A stretch of DNA of 64,000 nucleotides. It comes from Chitinophagaceae bacterium. Its GTDB lineage: Bacteria > Bacteroidota > Bacteroidia > Chitinophagales > Chitinophagaceae. The position numbers and the translations under genes were made by a program. This document shows, one piece after another, positions 55,539-63,568 of this stretch (within the stretch, counting starts at the first letter, position 1; every line of letters begins with the position of its first letter). Under the pieces are notes generated by a model. The model saw nothing but the letters and a program-made list of their open reading frames with translations, ran no database searches and was not told where the DNA came from. The stretch spans positions 62,001 through 126,000 of the forward strand of contig JAHBTL010000009.1 of the NCBI GenBank assembly GCA_019638615.1, in the 5' to 3' direction.

Positions 55539-55838
55539 ATGAAAACAGGAACGACAGGTAAATTAAAAAGTGACCTGAATAAAGTAAGCTTGCCGGTAAA
55601 TGGAAAATACCGGCGGGAATTTGATATTCCGGGTACAGGGAAGCAAACGCTTGTCTTCTCTTTTACCGATAGCGTAATAAAAGTGGATATGACCGGCAAG
55701 GCGCTTACACGAAATTACGATCTGTCTGTCCTGTCGTATGATGGTAAAACGAACAAGATTCTCACCCAGGGAATGAATGGCGAAAAGAAAGATGTATTTG
55801 CCGCTATTTTTTTAAAGAGATCAGGGAAGAATCTGTGA
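55539..55838 (+). CDS. Small hypothetical protein
   Basis: Protein of 99 residues with no signal peptide or membrane segment; rich in Lys, Thr and alternating beta pattern (KYRREFDIPGTGKQTLVFSF, NYDLSVLSYDGKTNKIL). I do not recognise a family. The ATG at 55539 follows an A-rich leader typical of this genome. Its stop overlaps the ATG of a 42-codon frame (TGATG), suggesting translational coupling. Confidence 0.55.
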   Translation: MKTGTTGKLKSDLNKVSLPVNGKYRREFDIPGTGKQTLVFSFTDSVIKVDMTGKALTRNYDLSVLSYDGKTNKILTQGMNGEKKDVFAAIFLKRSGKNL

Positions 55839-55966
55839 TGATATTTAAAAAAGAGTTTCCAACACAGGCAGAAGCTGAATCTTTTGACTTACCACCGGCG
55901 GAAAGCACTGAAAGCCATGGGTGGAATAAATTCGATAAGATTAGTACCCGCAGAAGAAGGAATTGA
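55838..55966 (+). CDS. Very small hypothetical frame, coupled to the preceding gene
   Basis: 42 codons starting within the stop of the gene at 55539 (TGATG overlap): MIFKKEFPTQAEAESFDLPP followed by AESTESHGWNKFD and a basic tail ending RRRRN. The composition is protein-like at first, but the tail may be the result of a frameshift; another frame continues VPAEEGIEWNEG. It may be a small gene or a decayed one. 55967-56087 is otherwise empty. Confidence 0.3.
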   Translation: MIFKKEFPTQAEAESFDLPPAESTESHGWNKFDKISTRRRRN

Positions 55967-56087
55967 ATGGAATGAAGGGTGATATTACGGATCCATGACC
56001 CGGTTCGCCGGTTACAAGTACTAAAGGCAATTGATATTAGCAGTCAATGCACTTTCTTCACTCTTAAATTTTTCCCCGAATAAATCT

Positions 56088-56134
56088 ATTTACCAAAATA
56101 GTAAATGCTACGGTATGGTATCATGCTATCTTTG
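56088..56134 (+). promoter_or_regulatory. Promoter and 19-bp palindromic operator of small RNA copy 2
   Basis: ATTTACCAAAATAGTAAAT at 56088-56106 is identical to the palindrome at 4987-5005 and is followed, again after exactly 20 bp, by the -7 box TATCTTTG (56127-56134). The sequence between palindrome and box is not conserved, while both elements and the spacing are. Confidence 0.55.
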
Positions 56135-56139
56135 TTTCC

Positions 56140-56208
56140 CGATCAGTAATTTTTTTCATAAGCAGTTAGTTTTGGATAGTCCTCACCAGTCATGGTAAGG
56201 GCTTTTGC
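56140..56208 (+). ncRNA. Putative small RNA, copy 2
   Basis: Starts about 6 nt after the TATCTTTG box and contains CATAAGCAGTTAGTTTTGG, identical to copy 1 at 4.9 kb. It ends in a hairpin (56181-56200, CCTCACCA-GTCA-TGGTAAGG, extended by a G-U and a G-C pair) followed by GCTTTTG. The hairpin arms differ wholly from copy 1 yet still pair. The next gene on this strand begins over 1 kb away, so a leader role is unlikely here; a free small RNA fits better. Confidence 0.55.
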
Positions 56209-56318
56209 TCAACCTGTTATTGCTTTTAAAAGCCATGCTCAACCAGGTCAAGCACACATTCAAATCCAAAAACAATAAGTGCCATCTTTTTAATAACGTA
56301 TCGCTTAGAGCGGTTTCA

Positions 56319-56645
56319 TCAGCCCCGGATCATCGTTAACAGCATCTTGAATGCTGTTGTTGCATATACTGCATGAGGAATATTGGCTGGCAGAATGATC
56401 ATTTCTCCGGTTTGCAGCTCGTAAGGCTCACCGGCAATATGGATGACTGTCACACCATCTATTACCTGTACCAGGGCATCGAATGCAGCAGAGTGCTCGC
56501 TAAGCTGCTGTCCTTCATCAAATGCGAAGAGTGTAATATTCCCGGAAGGGTTTTTTAAAATTTGCTGGCTTACAATGCTGTCTTTGGCATAGGATATCTT
56601 TTCTGCAGGACAGAATATAGATGCTTTTGCTGTTGTTATTGGCAT
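56319..56645 (-). CDS. Cupin-domain protein
   Basis: Small cytoplasmic cupin of 108 residues. The two cupin motifs are visible as FAFDEGQQLSEHSAAFDALVQVIDG and PYELQTGEMIILPANIPHAVYAT (glycine-rich turn, final Pro-x-x-x-Pro-His). Metal ligands would be His61-type residues in SEHSA and PHAV, though the usual HxH of motif 1 is reduced to a single His. Such small cupins are often sensors or minor enzymes for phenolics or metals. It is convergent with the small RNA element at 56140. Confidence 0.85.
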   Translation of the reverse strand: MPITTAKASIFCPAEKISYAKDSIVSQQILKNPSGNITLFAFDEGQQLSEHSAAFDALVQVIDGVTVIHIAGEPYELQTGEMIILPANIPHAVYATTAFKMLLTMIRG

Positions 56646-56679
56646 ATTGATAAATAGTTAGTGTTAATAATAAATCTGT

Positions 56680-57246
56680 TTAACTGATCTTATGGCGTGT
56701 ATAAATAAGCACCTGTATCGGTAAGGGCAGCCCCGGGTTTACATTCAGGTTGTACCGCAAGGCTTTCTCTCCATCTTTTTCTGTCTCCTCGTATGTGCCG
56801 CTTATGCTGGACTGGCTGGACGCCATCCCGTTTTCCGCTCCGTCCGGCAATTGTATTCCCGGAATGAAATCATCAGGGTCTATTGCATTGCCATCCGGGG
56901 GATCTGCCCGGAAAATACCATCCTTACCTTCAAGTACAAGGGAGTTACCCGGGCCTTTTTTTACTGTCATTATAATATCAACCGTCATCATAAAAGGCAT
57001 AGGATCCTGCCGGAATTTTTCAAAGAACATACGGATCCGGCCATCTCCCAGGTCTTCAAAGCGGATTGGATGCTCACCAGTTGCAACCGGGTTTGTGCCC
57101 ATAAACGAAGGGGTGATCTGCGCCGAATAAGTACCGGCAATCTTGTACTGCTTAATCAGATCTGACGCACTTTCATTTTTATCTTTTTTGCAGGCGGCAA
57201 ACAGCAAGCCTGCGGAAAAGAAGGCTATCCAACAGATATATTTCAT
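56680..57246 (-). CDS. Lipoprotein, calycin-like
   Basis: Lipoprotein of 188 residues from the ATG at 57246 (MKYICWIAFFSAGLLFAAC, Cys19). The frame is open for 30 more codons to 57336 without a signal sequence, so the inner start is chosen. The mature part begins with a KYKIAGTYSAQI strand and has GTYEETEKDGEKALRYNLNV near the end, a small beta-barrel pattern like the calycin-like proteins found in Bacteroidota haem loci. It may belong to the operon at 58215-64000, from which a VapBC-type pair on the other strand separates it. Confidence 0.7.
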   Translation of the reverse strand: MKYICWIAFFSAGLLFAACKKDKNESASDLIKQYKIAGTYSAQITPSFMGTNPVATGEHPIRFEDLGDGRIRMFFEKFRQDPMPFMMTVDIIMTVKKGPGNSLVLEGKDGIFRADPPDGNAIDPDDFIPGIQLPDGAENGMASSQSSISGTYEETEKDGEKALRYNLNVNPGLPLPIQVLIYTRHKIS

Positions 57247-57391
57247 TAGCTTACCGCGGGCCGTCCCGGCTGGTGTTCCCACCAGAAGCCGATAATTTGG
57301 AATGCACCCGTTGTTGCTTTGTTCTTTATACTTCATATCGTATCTTTATTAGGTTAATTTAATGGCGAACTTTATAAAAAAATATTCTCTT

Positions 57392-57631
57392 ATGGAAAAT
57401 ATTCTTTTGACAGTACCTGACAGTACCGCCAAAAAGTGGCACCAGGCTTCGGAAAGCCTGAAAAAACAAGCGGTTGAAGCAGTAGAGCGAATGCTGGACA
57501 ATGCTCAGGTTACGGAATTGACTGGCGAAGGGAAGGAAGCCCGCTTGCAGGAAATCCGCAAACTTTTTAGTCGTTTTAACACTGATTTGTCGGACTTTAC
57601 TTTTGATCGGGAGGAAGCTAATGAACGGTAA
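57392..57631 (+). CDS. VapB-like antitoxin
   Basis: Protein of 79 residues from the ATG at 57392 (MENILLTVPDSTAKKWHQAS); ten more codons upstream to 57362 carry no conserved content. Short beta strand followed by helices, the layout of small ribbon-helix-helix antitoxins without a signature that I can name. Its stop overlaps the start of a PIN-domain toxin gene by 11 bp, the classical antitoxin-toxin arrangement. It should bind and repress the pair's promoter. Confidence 0.7.
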   Translation: MENILLTVPDSTAKKWHQASESLKKQAVEAVERMLDNAQVTELTGEGKEARLQEIRKLFSRFNTDLSDFTFDREEANER

Positions 57632-58025
57632 AATATTTTTGGATACGAATGTCTGTATATATCTTACAGATTTGATAGCGTCTCCTAAAAAAGAAACGGT
57701 GTCCTCATTGCTTTTGAGCAAACCGTTTATATCACCACAGGTTGTATTTGAGTGCATCAACGTATGCAGACGCAAGCTAAAATACGATGAGAAAGAGAGC
57801 ATTGTATTCGTCGAATACCTGCTTTCATGTTGAAGTATTGTCCCGGAGAATACCCGTGTAGTCAACGATGCACTGCATCTATGGCAAAAACACCAGTTCC
57901 AGCCCTTTGATGCCAAAATCGTAGCCACCGCTTTAGAAGCGGGTTGCCATACCTTGTATTCCGAAGATATGCAGCACGGGTTTGTAGTAAACAGATCGCT
58001 AACCATTGTCAACCCTTTTATTTAA
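57621..58025 (+). pseudogene. VapC-like PIN-domain toxin interrupted by a TGA codon
   Basis: From the ATG at 57621 the frame reads MNGKIFLDTNVCIYLTDLI, FISPQVVFECINVCRRKL and FVEYLLSC, then TGA at codon 71 (57831-57833). The same frame continues without shift as SIVPENTRVVNDALHLW, FDAKIVATALEAGCHTLYSE and DMQHGFVVNRSLTIVNPFI, stop at 58023. The full 134 codons match a PIN ribonuclease: Asp9 in DTN, Glu in FEC, Asp in FDAKI and in SEDMQHG. The nonsense codon removes the second half of the active site, so the toxin is probably dead. The stretch to 58214 is empty. Confidence 0.8.
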
Positions 58026-58214
58026 TTTTCAACGCTCTTGCTGGTGTTGTGGACGACAAGCCTACCACAACGAGGAATTATCCGGCAGCAGATATATAAT
58101 ACTTTTGTTTTCATCCGTATATTTTTAGTTTTTACATTTTGTCGGATGGAACTCCGCATATACATTTCCCTGTGTGAGAATATTATCATTGCTTCGTTTC
58201 ATGTTATTTATTTT

Positions 58215-59756
58215 CTACCATAGATTTCCAATATAAACATAGTCAGACAGCCATTCCGGGGCATTTACGATGGTACTGCCTTGTGGTAATATGATTGCTC
58301 CGTCATGTCCATTTACCGACATCATTCCTGCGGAGACAGCCTGCTCGGTAAGATTGGCCGGGAGCACTAATGTTACCGGTGTTGCCGAGCTTGTGTAAAC
58401 ACGCAGAAAATTAAGGTTCGTTAATTGGGTCAGGTCAAGTGTGGGATTCGCTGCGGTGATATCAAATCCAAAAAGATTCACCGTAGTTACAGCAGATGGC
58501 AGCCGGGGCATTTCGCTAAGGATGGGGCCACCATTTGTTTCAAAAGTTTTCAGGTTTGCAAGATAGCCGAAATCCATGCTTCCTGTTTTGTTGCCGTAAC
58601 CCAGCGTAAGTTGTTCTACGCTTTGGGGTAAAACGAGGCCGCTAACATCAAAACTGCCGTCTAACTGAGCTTTTTTCAAACCGCCGGCAGCGGATAAATC
58701 TTTATCAGATAATGAATACCCGTTTAAGGTTAACTCTTCCAAACCTGAGGGAAGCGTTGGTTTGGCGGTAAGCTGATTTCCGTTCAGGATAAGTTTTTTC
58801 AATCCTGCATTTAAGCTTAGTTTTTCTACCTGTTGCGTACCTACATCTAATTTCAGCAGATTTGAACCGGTCGCATCAAGGTGTGTGAGTGTATAAACGG
58901 TCGGATAAAGGCTCAGGTTCAGATTCAGGCTGTCTATATTCTGGGCTTTTAGTACCATATCTGTTCTGTCAGGTTTGGAGTATAGTATTTTTACATCATT
59001 TGCGGCCAATCCGTCCAGGCTTTCATTGGAATTAAATATGCCATACGTTAAAGTAAAAGTCTTTACTTTATTTGTTGGGAATTTCATATCGGCTATGTCT
59101 ATATAATTTAATGAAAGGGCCTCCAAATTACTGTTCTTTGAAAAATCTGCATCCAGCTTAGTGGGCGTTATTACATCTTCATCCGGGTAGGCTGCTTCCA
59201 TAATGCTGGTCATTATTTCCCAGTTAAAGGTTTTTAATTTGGGCATATATTCCAAGTCTTTCAAACCGGTGGCCAGGGAGTTTAGAAATCCTACGCTTTC
59301 TACATTCGGGAATATTTTAAAGCCTTGTAACATACCTCTTGAGTTGATGATGTTTCGCTGGTTTTGCAGGTCGAATGTGGTTGGTACAAAATTTATTGAC
59401 AAGCCCGTTTGTTCTGCGGGTCTGCCGGTGATGGATGGTATAAAATATAATGTATCATTTCCCGGCGTTACAAAATAGAGTGCTTCTTCGGATGCCCTTT
59501 TTCTGTACTCATTGTAAAGCGTCATTACTTCCGCTTTAATATCGGGATCAGTAATACGGTCTATGGTGTTGCCGAGCTTATCAAAACGATACAGTTTAAT
59601 AAAATTGATGGCACGCTCTGCCATATAGCGCTGGTACTGCGGAGAGTTTTCGTCCAGTTCCAGCGGCTCATTTACAGTAACTAATTTCTCTTTGGTGCAT
59701 GCCTGGAATAACGATAGCGCTGCGATCATGCACCATATTGTTAAAAGTTTTTTCAT
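58215..59756 (-). CDS. Leucine-rich-repeat lipoprotein
   Basis: Lipoprotein of 513 residues, lipobox LSLFQAC (Cys20). A helical N-terminal region (PQYQRYMAERAINFIKLYRFDKLG) is followed from about 120 by irregular leucine-rich repeats: NSNLEALSLNYIDIADM, QQVEKLSLNAGLKKLILNGN, PSGLEELTLNGYSLSDKDL, PQSVEQLTLGYGN, LTNLNFLRVYTSSATPV. LRR proteins of this kind are surface-exposed binders in Bacteroidota. Last gene of the minus-strand operon led by the haemin-type receptor at 63569. Confidence 0.82.
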   Translation of the reverse strand: MKKLLTIWCMIAALSLFQACTKEKLVTVNEPLELDENSPQYQRYMAERAINFIKLYRFDKLGNTIDRITDPDIKAEVMTLYNEYRKRASEEALYFVTPGNDTLYFIPSITGRPAEQTGLSINFVPTTFDLQNQRNIINSRGMLQGFKIFPNVESVGFLNSLATGLKDLEYMPKLKTFNWEIMTSIMEAAYPDEDVITPTKLDADFSKNSNLEALSLNYIDIADMKFPTNKVKTFTLTYGIFNSNESLDGLAANDVKILYSKPDRTDMVLKAQNIDSLNLNLSLYPTVYTLTHLDATGSNLLKLDVGTQQVEKLSLNAGLKKLILNGNQLTAKPTLPSGLEELTLNGYSLSDKDLSAAGGLKKAQLDGSFDVSGLVLPQSVEQLTLGYGNKTGSMDFGYLANLKTFETNGGPILSEMPRLPSAVTTVNLFGFDITAANPTLDLTQLTNLNFLRVYTSSATPVTLVLPANLTEQAVSAGMMSVNGHDGAIILPQGSTIVNAPEWLSDYVYIGNLW

Positions 59757-59796
59757 TTTTTATTCATTTATGTTCTAAACAAATGGTGGGTATTTA

Positions 59797-60951
59797 TCAA
59801 AACAGGTCTTTGATATTGATAGTACTACTGCTGTCAAATTCAGCTTTACTTAGAAATGTATATAAGACCGTAGATTGTGTTGTTATCCTTGCCCAAAAGC
59901 CTTTTTCATTGCGGGAGATCAGCTCTATACTGTAAAACTGTTTGGGCAGTATGCGAATGTTTTGTTTTGTTTTTGGAGTAATGCCCAGGGATATCAGATT
60001 GGCAACATGGCTTGAGAGCCCAAACAAACCTTCTCCTATTGACAGGAACATCTCTTCATCTGTCTCTATCAGTATCTTGTTTCCCTTCACCGACCAGGTG
60101 GCATTGGAAACTACAGTTTTATCTGTATCGAACTCGGAATTAAAGAAGTAATTATTTTGATAGTAAATATCCGCCTTCCCGCCATTTTTCAGGTTAAAGG
60201 TCATTCCATAGGCGAACGAGGGCGTTTGAGTTAACAGGTCTTCTACATAGGCAATACGCTTCAGACCTTCTGTAGGGAAATCCGGGCTGGAGAAAGTTTT
60301 CCCGTCAACATCGCCTGTTGGTATAGACCAGGCTCCAACAAAATCTTCCGCTTTTAACGGCGTTGCCTGGATCTCCTGGGAAGCAAACCAGTTATAATCT
60401 ATAGCAGATACAAAAGCAGGACTGTTCATATCATATGTATACGGTGATTCATTGATCAGGTTCACCTTTAATAACCTGTCGCCGAAATCAATCGAAACCT
60501 CCGCGACACTGAGATTGTCCTTTGCCTCCATATTAAGCACTTTTATTTTCCCGGTTACACTCGAAACAGGCGTTTTTGTGCTTAATATAATTGTGTTTTC
60601 CTCTTCCGTGGATACCTGCCAGTTTCCCTTACAATGAATAGCTGTGCTTGCAATAAAAGGAGGTAGATAAACCATATTGCTGGTGCCGTCCCTGTACAGG
60701 GTAATGCTTGCCCATGCGGCATTGTACAGCAGGCTGGAAACATAGTCTGCCGGTTTGAGAATATTATTCTGGCTTGTCCATTGTTCGGTGAGGGAAAGCC
60801 CTTCCTTGTACCATACAACATTAGTAAGCTTTTGAATAATCGGGTTGCTGAGATCAGGTGTGTTTTGCGTGTTATAAACTATAATTTCTTCTTTTTTACA
60901 ACCTGTCATCAGCAACAGGGAGAAAGAGAAGATAATGAGCGTATGTTTCAT
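59797..60951 (-). CDS. Lipoprotein of unknown function
   Basis: Lipoprotein of 384 residues, lipobox LLLMTGC (Cys18). The mature part has short beta strands with repeated W/G patterns (NVVWYKEGLSLTEQWTSQNN, CKGNWQVSTEEENTIILST, FVGAWSIPTGDVDGKTFSSP, NATWSVKGNKILIETDEEMF), suggesting two lipocalin-like halves. I do not recognise a named family. It lies 40 bp upstream of the LRR lipoprotein and 39 bp downstream of the lipoprotein at 60991. Confidence 0.72.
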   Translation of the reverse strand: MKHTLIIFSFSLLLMTGCKKEEIIVYNTQNTPDLSNPIIQKLTNVVWYKEGLSLTEQWTSQNNILKPADYVSSLLYNAAWASITLYRDGTSNMVYLPPFIASTAIHCKGNWQVSTEEENTIILSTKTPVSSVTGKIKVLNMEAKDNLSVAEVSIDFGDRLLKVNLINESPYTYDMNSPAFVSAIDYNWFASQEIQATPLKAEDFVGAWSIPTGDVDGKTFSSPDFPTEGLKRIAYVEDLLTQTPSFAYGMTFNLKNGGKADIYYQNNYFFNSEFDTDKTVVSNATWSVKGNKILIETDEEMFLSIGEGLFGLSSHVANLISLGITPKTKQNIRILPKQFYSIELISRNEKGFWARITTQSTVLYTFLSKAEFDSSSTINIKDLF

Positions 60952-60990
60952 AATATATACTTTTATTGTAGTCTGTATCTTTGATTACAG

Positions 60991-62001
60991 TTATTGTGCT
61001 GTAAGTGTGATGGGGGCTCTGAGATATTCATGATAATTCGTTTCATAACCGGGCTCGCCATAGCCTGATACATACAGGAATGGATGCATGTACAGCATCA
61101 TATGAGGATTGGATAAAACAAGCTGGTTATCCTTTAATTCATAATCAAATTCCTGGCACCATTCCCGGTTGAATTTCATATCCCCCGGATTGGGGCTGCT
61201 CTCCAGGTAGAAATAAAAGAGTATTTTATTGCCATACACTGTAAAGCTCGTCGGAGCGAGCAAAGTAGGAGCAATATCCCTTGTATACTCAACAGATTCG
61301 TCTCTGACCATGAGTCCGCGTTCTGAGGTAACCAGTGGGAAAAAGTAAAAATCAACAATATCGAGATTGCCTTTATCCTTTAACGTGAAGTTGTACTTTA
61401 ATATGAAAAACTTTGTCATGTCCGGCGAGATCATGAATGTTTGTGCATTCCAGCTTTTGTTCAACAGGTTTTCATCCACTGTTTGAGCGGATTTAAAATC
61501 ACTGATCCTTTTATCAAAGAAAGCAGTTGCTTCTGCTACCTTTTCTTCAAATTTGGCCAGCTTATCACCCCGGCGCAACTGCTGGGGTATTTCCCCCAGG
61601 AGCGATTTATTGAACAGCGTATTATCAAACTTTGCCTTGTAAATATCGAAAAGAGAACTGGGTACTGTAGCTGCCCTGGCTTTTTCAAATGTAGTGTTCA
61701 GCCGTATGGCCAGGTCTGTGAACGTATTGCGCATACGAACGTCATTGTCCACAACGAAATTTTGAGTTTCGGTAAGAAGCTCAGTGGTGTAAAACTGGTA
61801 ATAATCCACTTCGGCTTTTGCAGGATCCGTAAATGCTAAATCGTAGAGATCATCCAGCTTTGCCATTTTATCCTGTTTCTCTAACTGGATTTTGATCTCA
61901 TCATCCAGATCCAGCTCCTTTTTGCAGGAACTGAATACCGACATAGAGAGACCCGTCAGCAGCAGGGCATATACATAAGCTTTAATTGTATTCATGGTCA
62001 T
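60991..62001 (-). CDS. Lipoprotein of unknown function, putative zinc-protease-like helical part
   Basis: Lipoprotein of 336 residues, lipobox MSVFSSC (Cys26). A helical N-terminal half (LEKQDKMAKLDDLYDLAFTDP, FDKRISDFKSAQTVDEN) precedes a beta-rich C-terminal half (SWNAQTFMISPDMTKFFILKYNF, YGNKILFYFYLESSPNPGD). No zinc motif (HExxH) is present, so the protease comparison is only to the general helical layout of such lipoproteins in haem loci. Function unknown. Part of the receptor operon; 20 bp separate it from the upstream gene. Confidence 0.68.
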   Translation of the reverse strand: MTMNTIKAYVYALLLTGLSMSVFSSCKKELDLDDEIKIQLEKQDKMAKLDDLYDLAFTDPAKAEVDYYQFYTTELLTETQNFVVDNDVRMRNTFTDLAIRLNTTFEKARAATVPSSLFDIYKAKFDNTLFNKSLLGEIPQQLRRGDKLAKFEEKVAEATAFFDKRISDFKSAQTVDENLLNKSWNAQTFMISPDMTKFFILKYNFTLKDKGNLDIVDFYFFPLVTSERGLMVRDESVEYTRDIAPTLLAPTSFTVYGNKILFYFYLESSPNPGDMKFNREWCQEFDYELKDNQLVLSNPHMMLYMHPFLYVSGYGEPGYETNYHEYLRAPITLTAQ

Positions 62002-62021
62002 TTATTTATTACTTTAAATTT

Positions 62022-62783
62022 TTACTCTTTTATAAGACTGATGATAAATACTCCGTCGGCTATGTCAGCGATCACTCTACATTTATCCTGCATTAATTCC
62101 TGGATGCGGATGTTATTGATCTGCATCGGCCCGAGCGGAATAGTGGTACTAATGCCCAGGATATGCTGATCATTGATCGTCCAGCTTCCCTTTTCATCTG
62201 TAAACTGTAAAGGACTGGTTACGGTAAAGTAAAAAGCGCCACTTTCCTTAAACTCAAAATACTTCTGGGCTACCAGCACGAACATATCATAGGGAGGCGT
62301 TGGGTTGCTTTGCTTTATGATCAGTCGCGATGTATTCTGATCCGATTTCCAGCGATGGGCCTGCAGAAATTGCTTTATATCATCGTTGGTCAGCTCCAAC
62401 GATCTTTCCCGGGGAGGAATATCGGAAAGCAGCGCTTCGGCAGATACCTTTTCGTTATTAGTTTCACTTGTAGTATACACGGCTAACCGTTGTGTATAGC
62501 CATTCAAAAGATCTATTGTTAACGTAAAATTCCCCTGCGCATCGGTTTTCCCGGCTTGTGCCAATCCTCCCAGTTCACCCTGGTATTTCAATTGTACCGG
62601 CACATTGGAGTCGGCTTTGCCGGTAATAACAGCCTGGCTTTTTTCCTGATCAACGGTTACATGCAACTGTGCAGGTGTAATGAGTTCCGTTTGTTCCGGC
62701 TCGCTGCCGGGATTATCTTTTTTACAGGCGTATTGAGCGGCTGTTAAAAAGAGGAATAGCAATAAAAGCCAATTTGAGCGCAT
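62022..62783 (-). CDS. Lipoprotein with an immunoglobulin-like domain
   Basis: Lipoprotein of 253 residues from the ATG at 62783 (MRSNWLLLLFLFLTAAQYAC, Cys20). The open frame extends to 62861 but the extra 26 residues are basic and not a signal. The first mature half resembles an immunoglobulin-like carrier domain (VTVDQEKSQAVITGKADSNV, KTDAQGNFTLTIDLLNG); the second has NDDIKQFLQAHRWKSD and a strand-rich tail (FKESGAFYFTVTSPLQFTDE). No family recognised. Operon neighbour of the other lipoproteins here. Confidence 0.7.
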   Translation of the reverse strand: MRSNWLLLLFLFLTAAQYACKKDNPGSEPEQTELITPAQLHVTVDQEKSQAVITGKADSNVPVQLKYQGELGGLAQAGKTDAQGNFTLTIDLLNGYTQRLAVYTTSETNNEKVSAEALLSDIPPRERSLELTNDDIKQFLQAHRWKSDQNTSRLIIKQSNPTPPYDMFVLVAQKYFEFKESGAFYFTVTSPLQFTDEKGSWTINDQHILGISTTIPLGPMQINNIRIQELMQDKCRVIADIADGVFIISLIKE

Positions 62784-62910
62784 ACCCCCAAAACCTGTAT
62801 TGAGTTTCCGTCGCGTTTGTATTAGCCGGTGTATTTGCAGACCTGTTTTTACTTTATCCATACTAATGCATTTACTATTTTTAATGGGTTCTTTTAAATT
62901 TAAAGTGCTC

Positions 62911-63507
62911 TTAATTTTTCAGGAGCAGGTCCTCGCTCATGGTGTACATGGTTAAAGTCCTGCCGTTGTAATTACTTTCCGTATTTACTTCCAGCGTAAG
63001 CCCTATATCTTTGAATACAACACGTTCCAATTGTAAAGTAAAAGCCCTTTCGCAGCGACCGCGCTGACCTGCATCTGCTATCAGCTCGCATCCTTCCTTC
63101 TGTTTTCTTCCAAAGCTGTATACTATATCAGCGGGCAGATCCTCACCGGTTGCGATGTCCAACGGGTAGTTCAGTATGGTAAGCTCTCCTTTATTTTCGT
63201 TGTACTCATATAATCTTCCTCTAAGATCAATCCGCTTGTAACGGTCCACACCGTTCAACTGGAAAGTATGCCCGAGGAATGGACTGGAAAAATTGGCTAT
63301 CTCGTTGCGGATGTCAAACCACAGGTAAGCGCCCCCGTTTTCAAACTGGAATATTTTAGTGAACAGAAGCGTGTTATCACCAAATACTTTTGCAGGTTCA
63401 TTCAATGTAAAATCCGCATCATGATCAAACTCACGCTCACAGGATGTCGTAAGCATTCCCATGAGCAATATGCTGAGATATATGGTTGTGCTATGGAGTC
63501 TTTTCAT
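62911..63507 (-). CDS. Small lipoprotein next to haemin-type receptor (HmuY-like position)
   Basis: Lipoprotein of 198 residues from the ATG at 63507 (MKRLHSTTIYLSILLMGMLTTSC); the frame is open to 63558. The mature part is beta-rich (AYLWFDIRNEIANFSSPFLG, YKRIDLRGRLYEYNENKGEL), with a Cys pair in KEGCELIADAGQRGRCER likely to form a disulfide. It is the first lipoprotein after the TonB receptor, the place of HmuY in hmu loci, but sequence identity to HmuY is not visible to me. Haem binding is therefore a guess from context. Confidence 0.65.
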   Translation of the reverse strand: MKRLHSTTIYLSILLMGMLTTSCEREFDHDADFTLNEPAKVFGDNTLLFTKIFQFENGGAYLWFDIRNEIANFSSPFLGHTFQLNGVDRYKRIDLRGRLYEYNENKGELTILNYPLDIATGEDLPADIVYSFGRKQKEGCELIADAGQRGRCERAFTLQLERVVFKDIGLTLEVNTESNYNGRTLTMYTMSEDLLLKN

Positions 63508-63568
63508 TTTCTTTTTATAATTGTTGATATCACTAATGTTAAGCCATTCACCATTCACTATTCACCAT

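Noticed and set aside
57831-57833. TGA in the PIN gene as selenocysteine
   Set aside because: No SECIS-like hairpin is evident just after it, the position is not a redox site in PIN proteins, and a nonsense mutation is simpler.
57359-58012. 217-codon minus-strand frame across the VapBC-type pair
   Set aside because: The plus strand has antitoxin and PIN motifs in two overlapping frames; the antisense frame is Cys/Ser/Phe-rich without motif.
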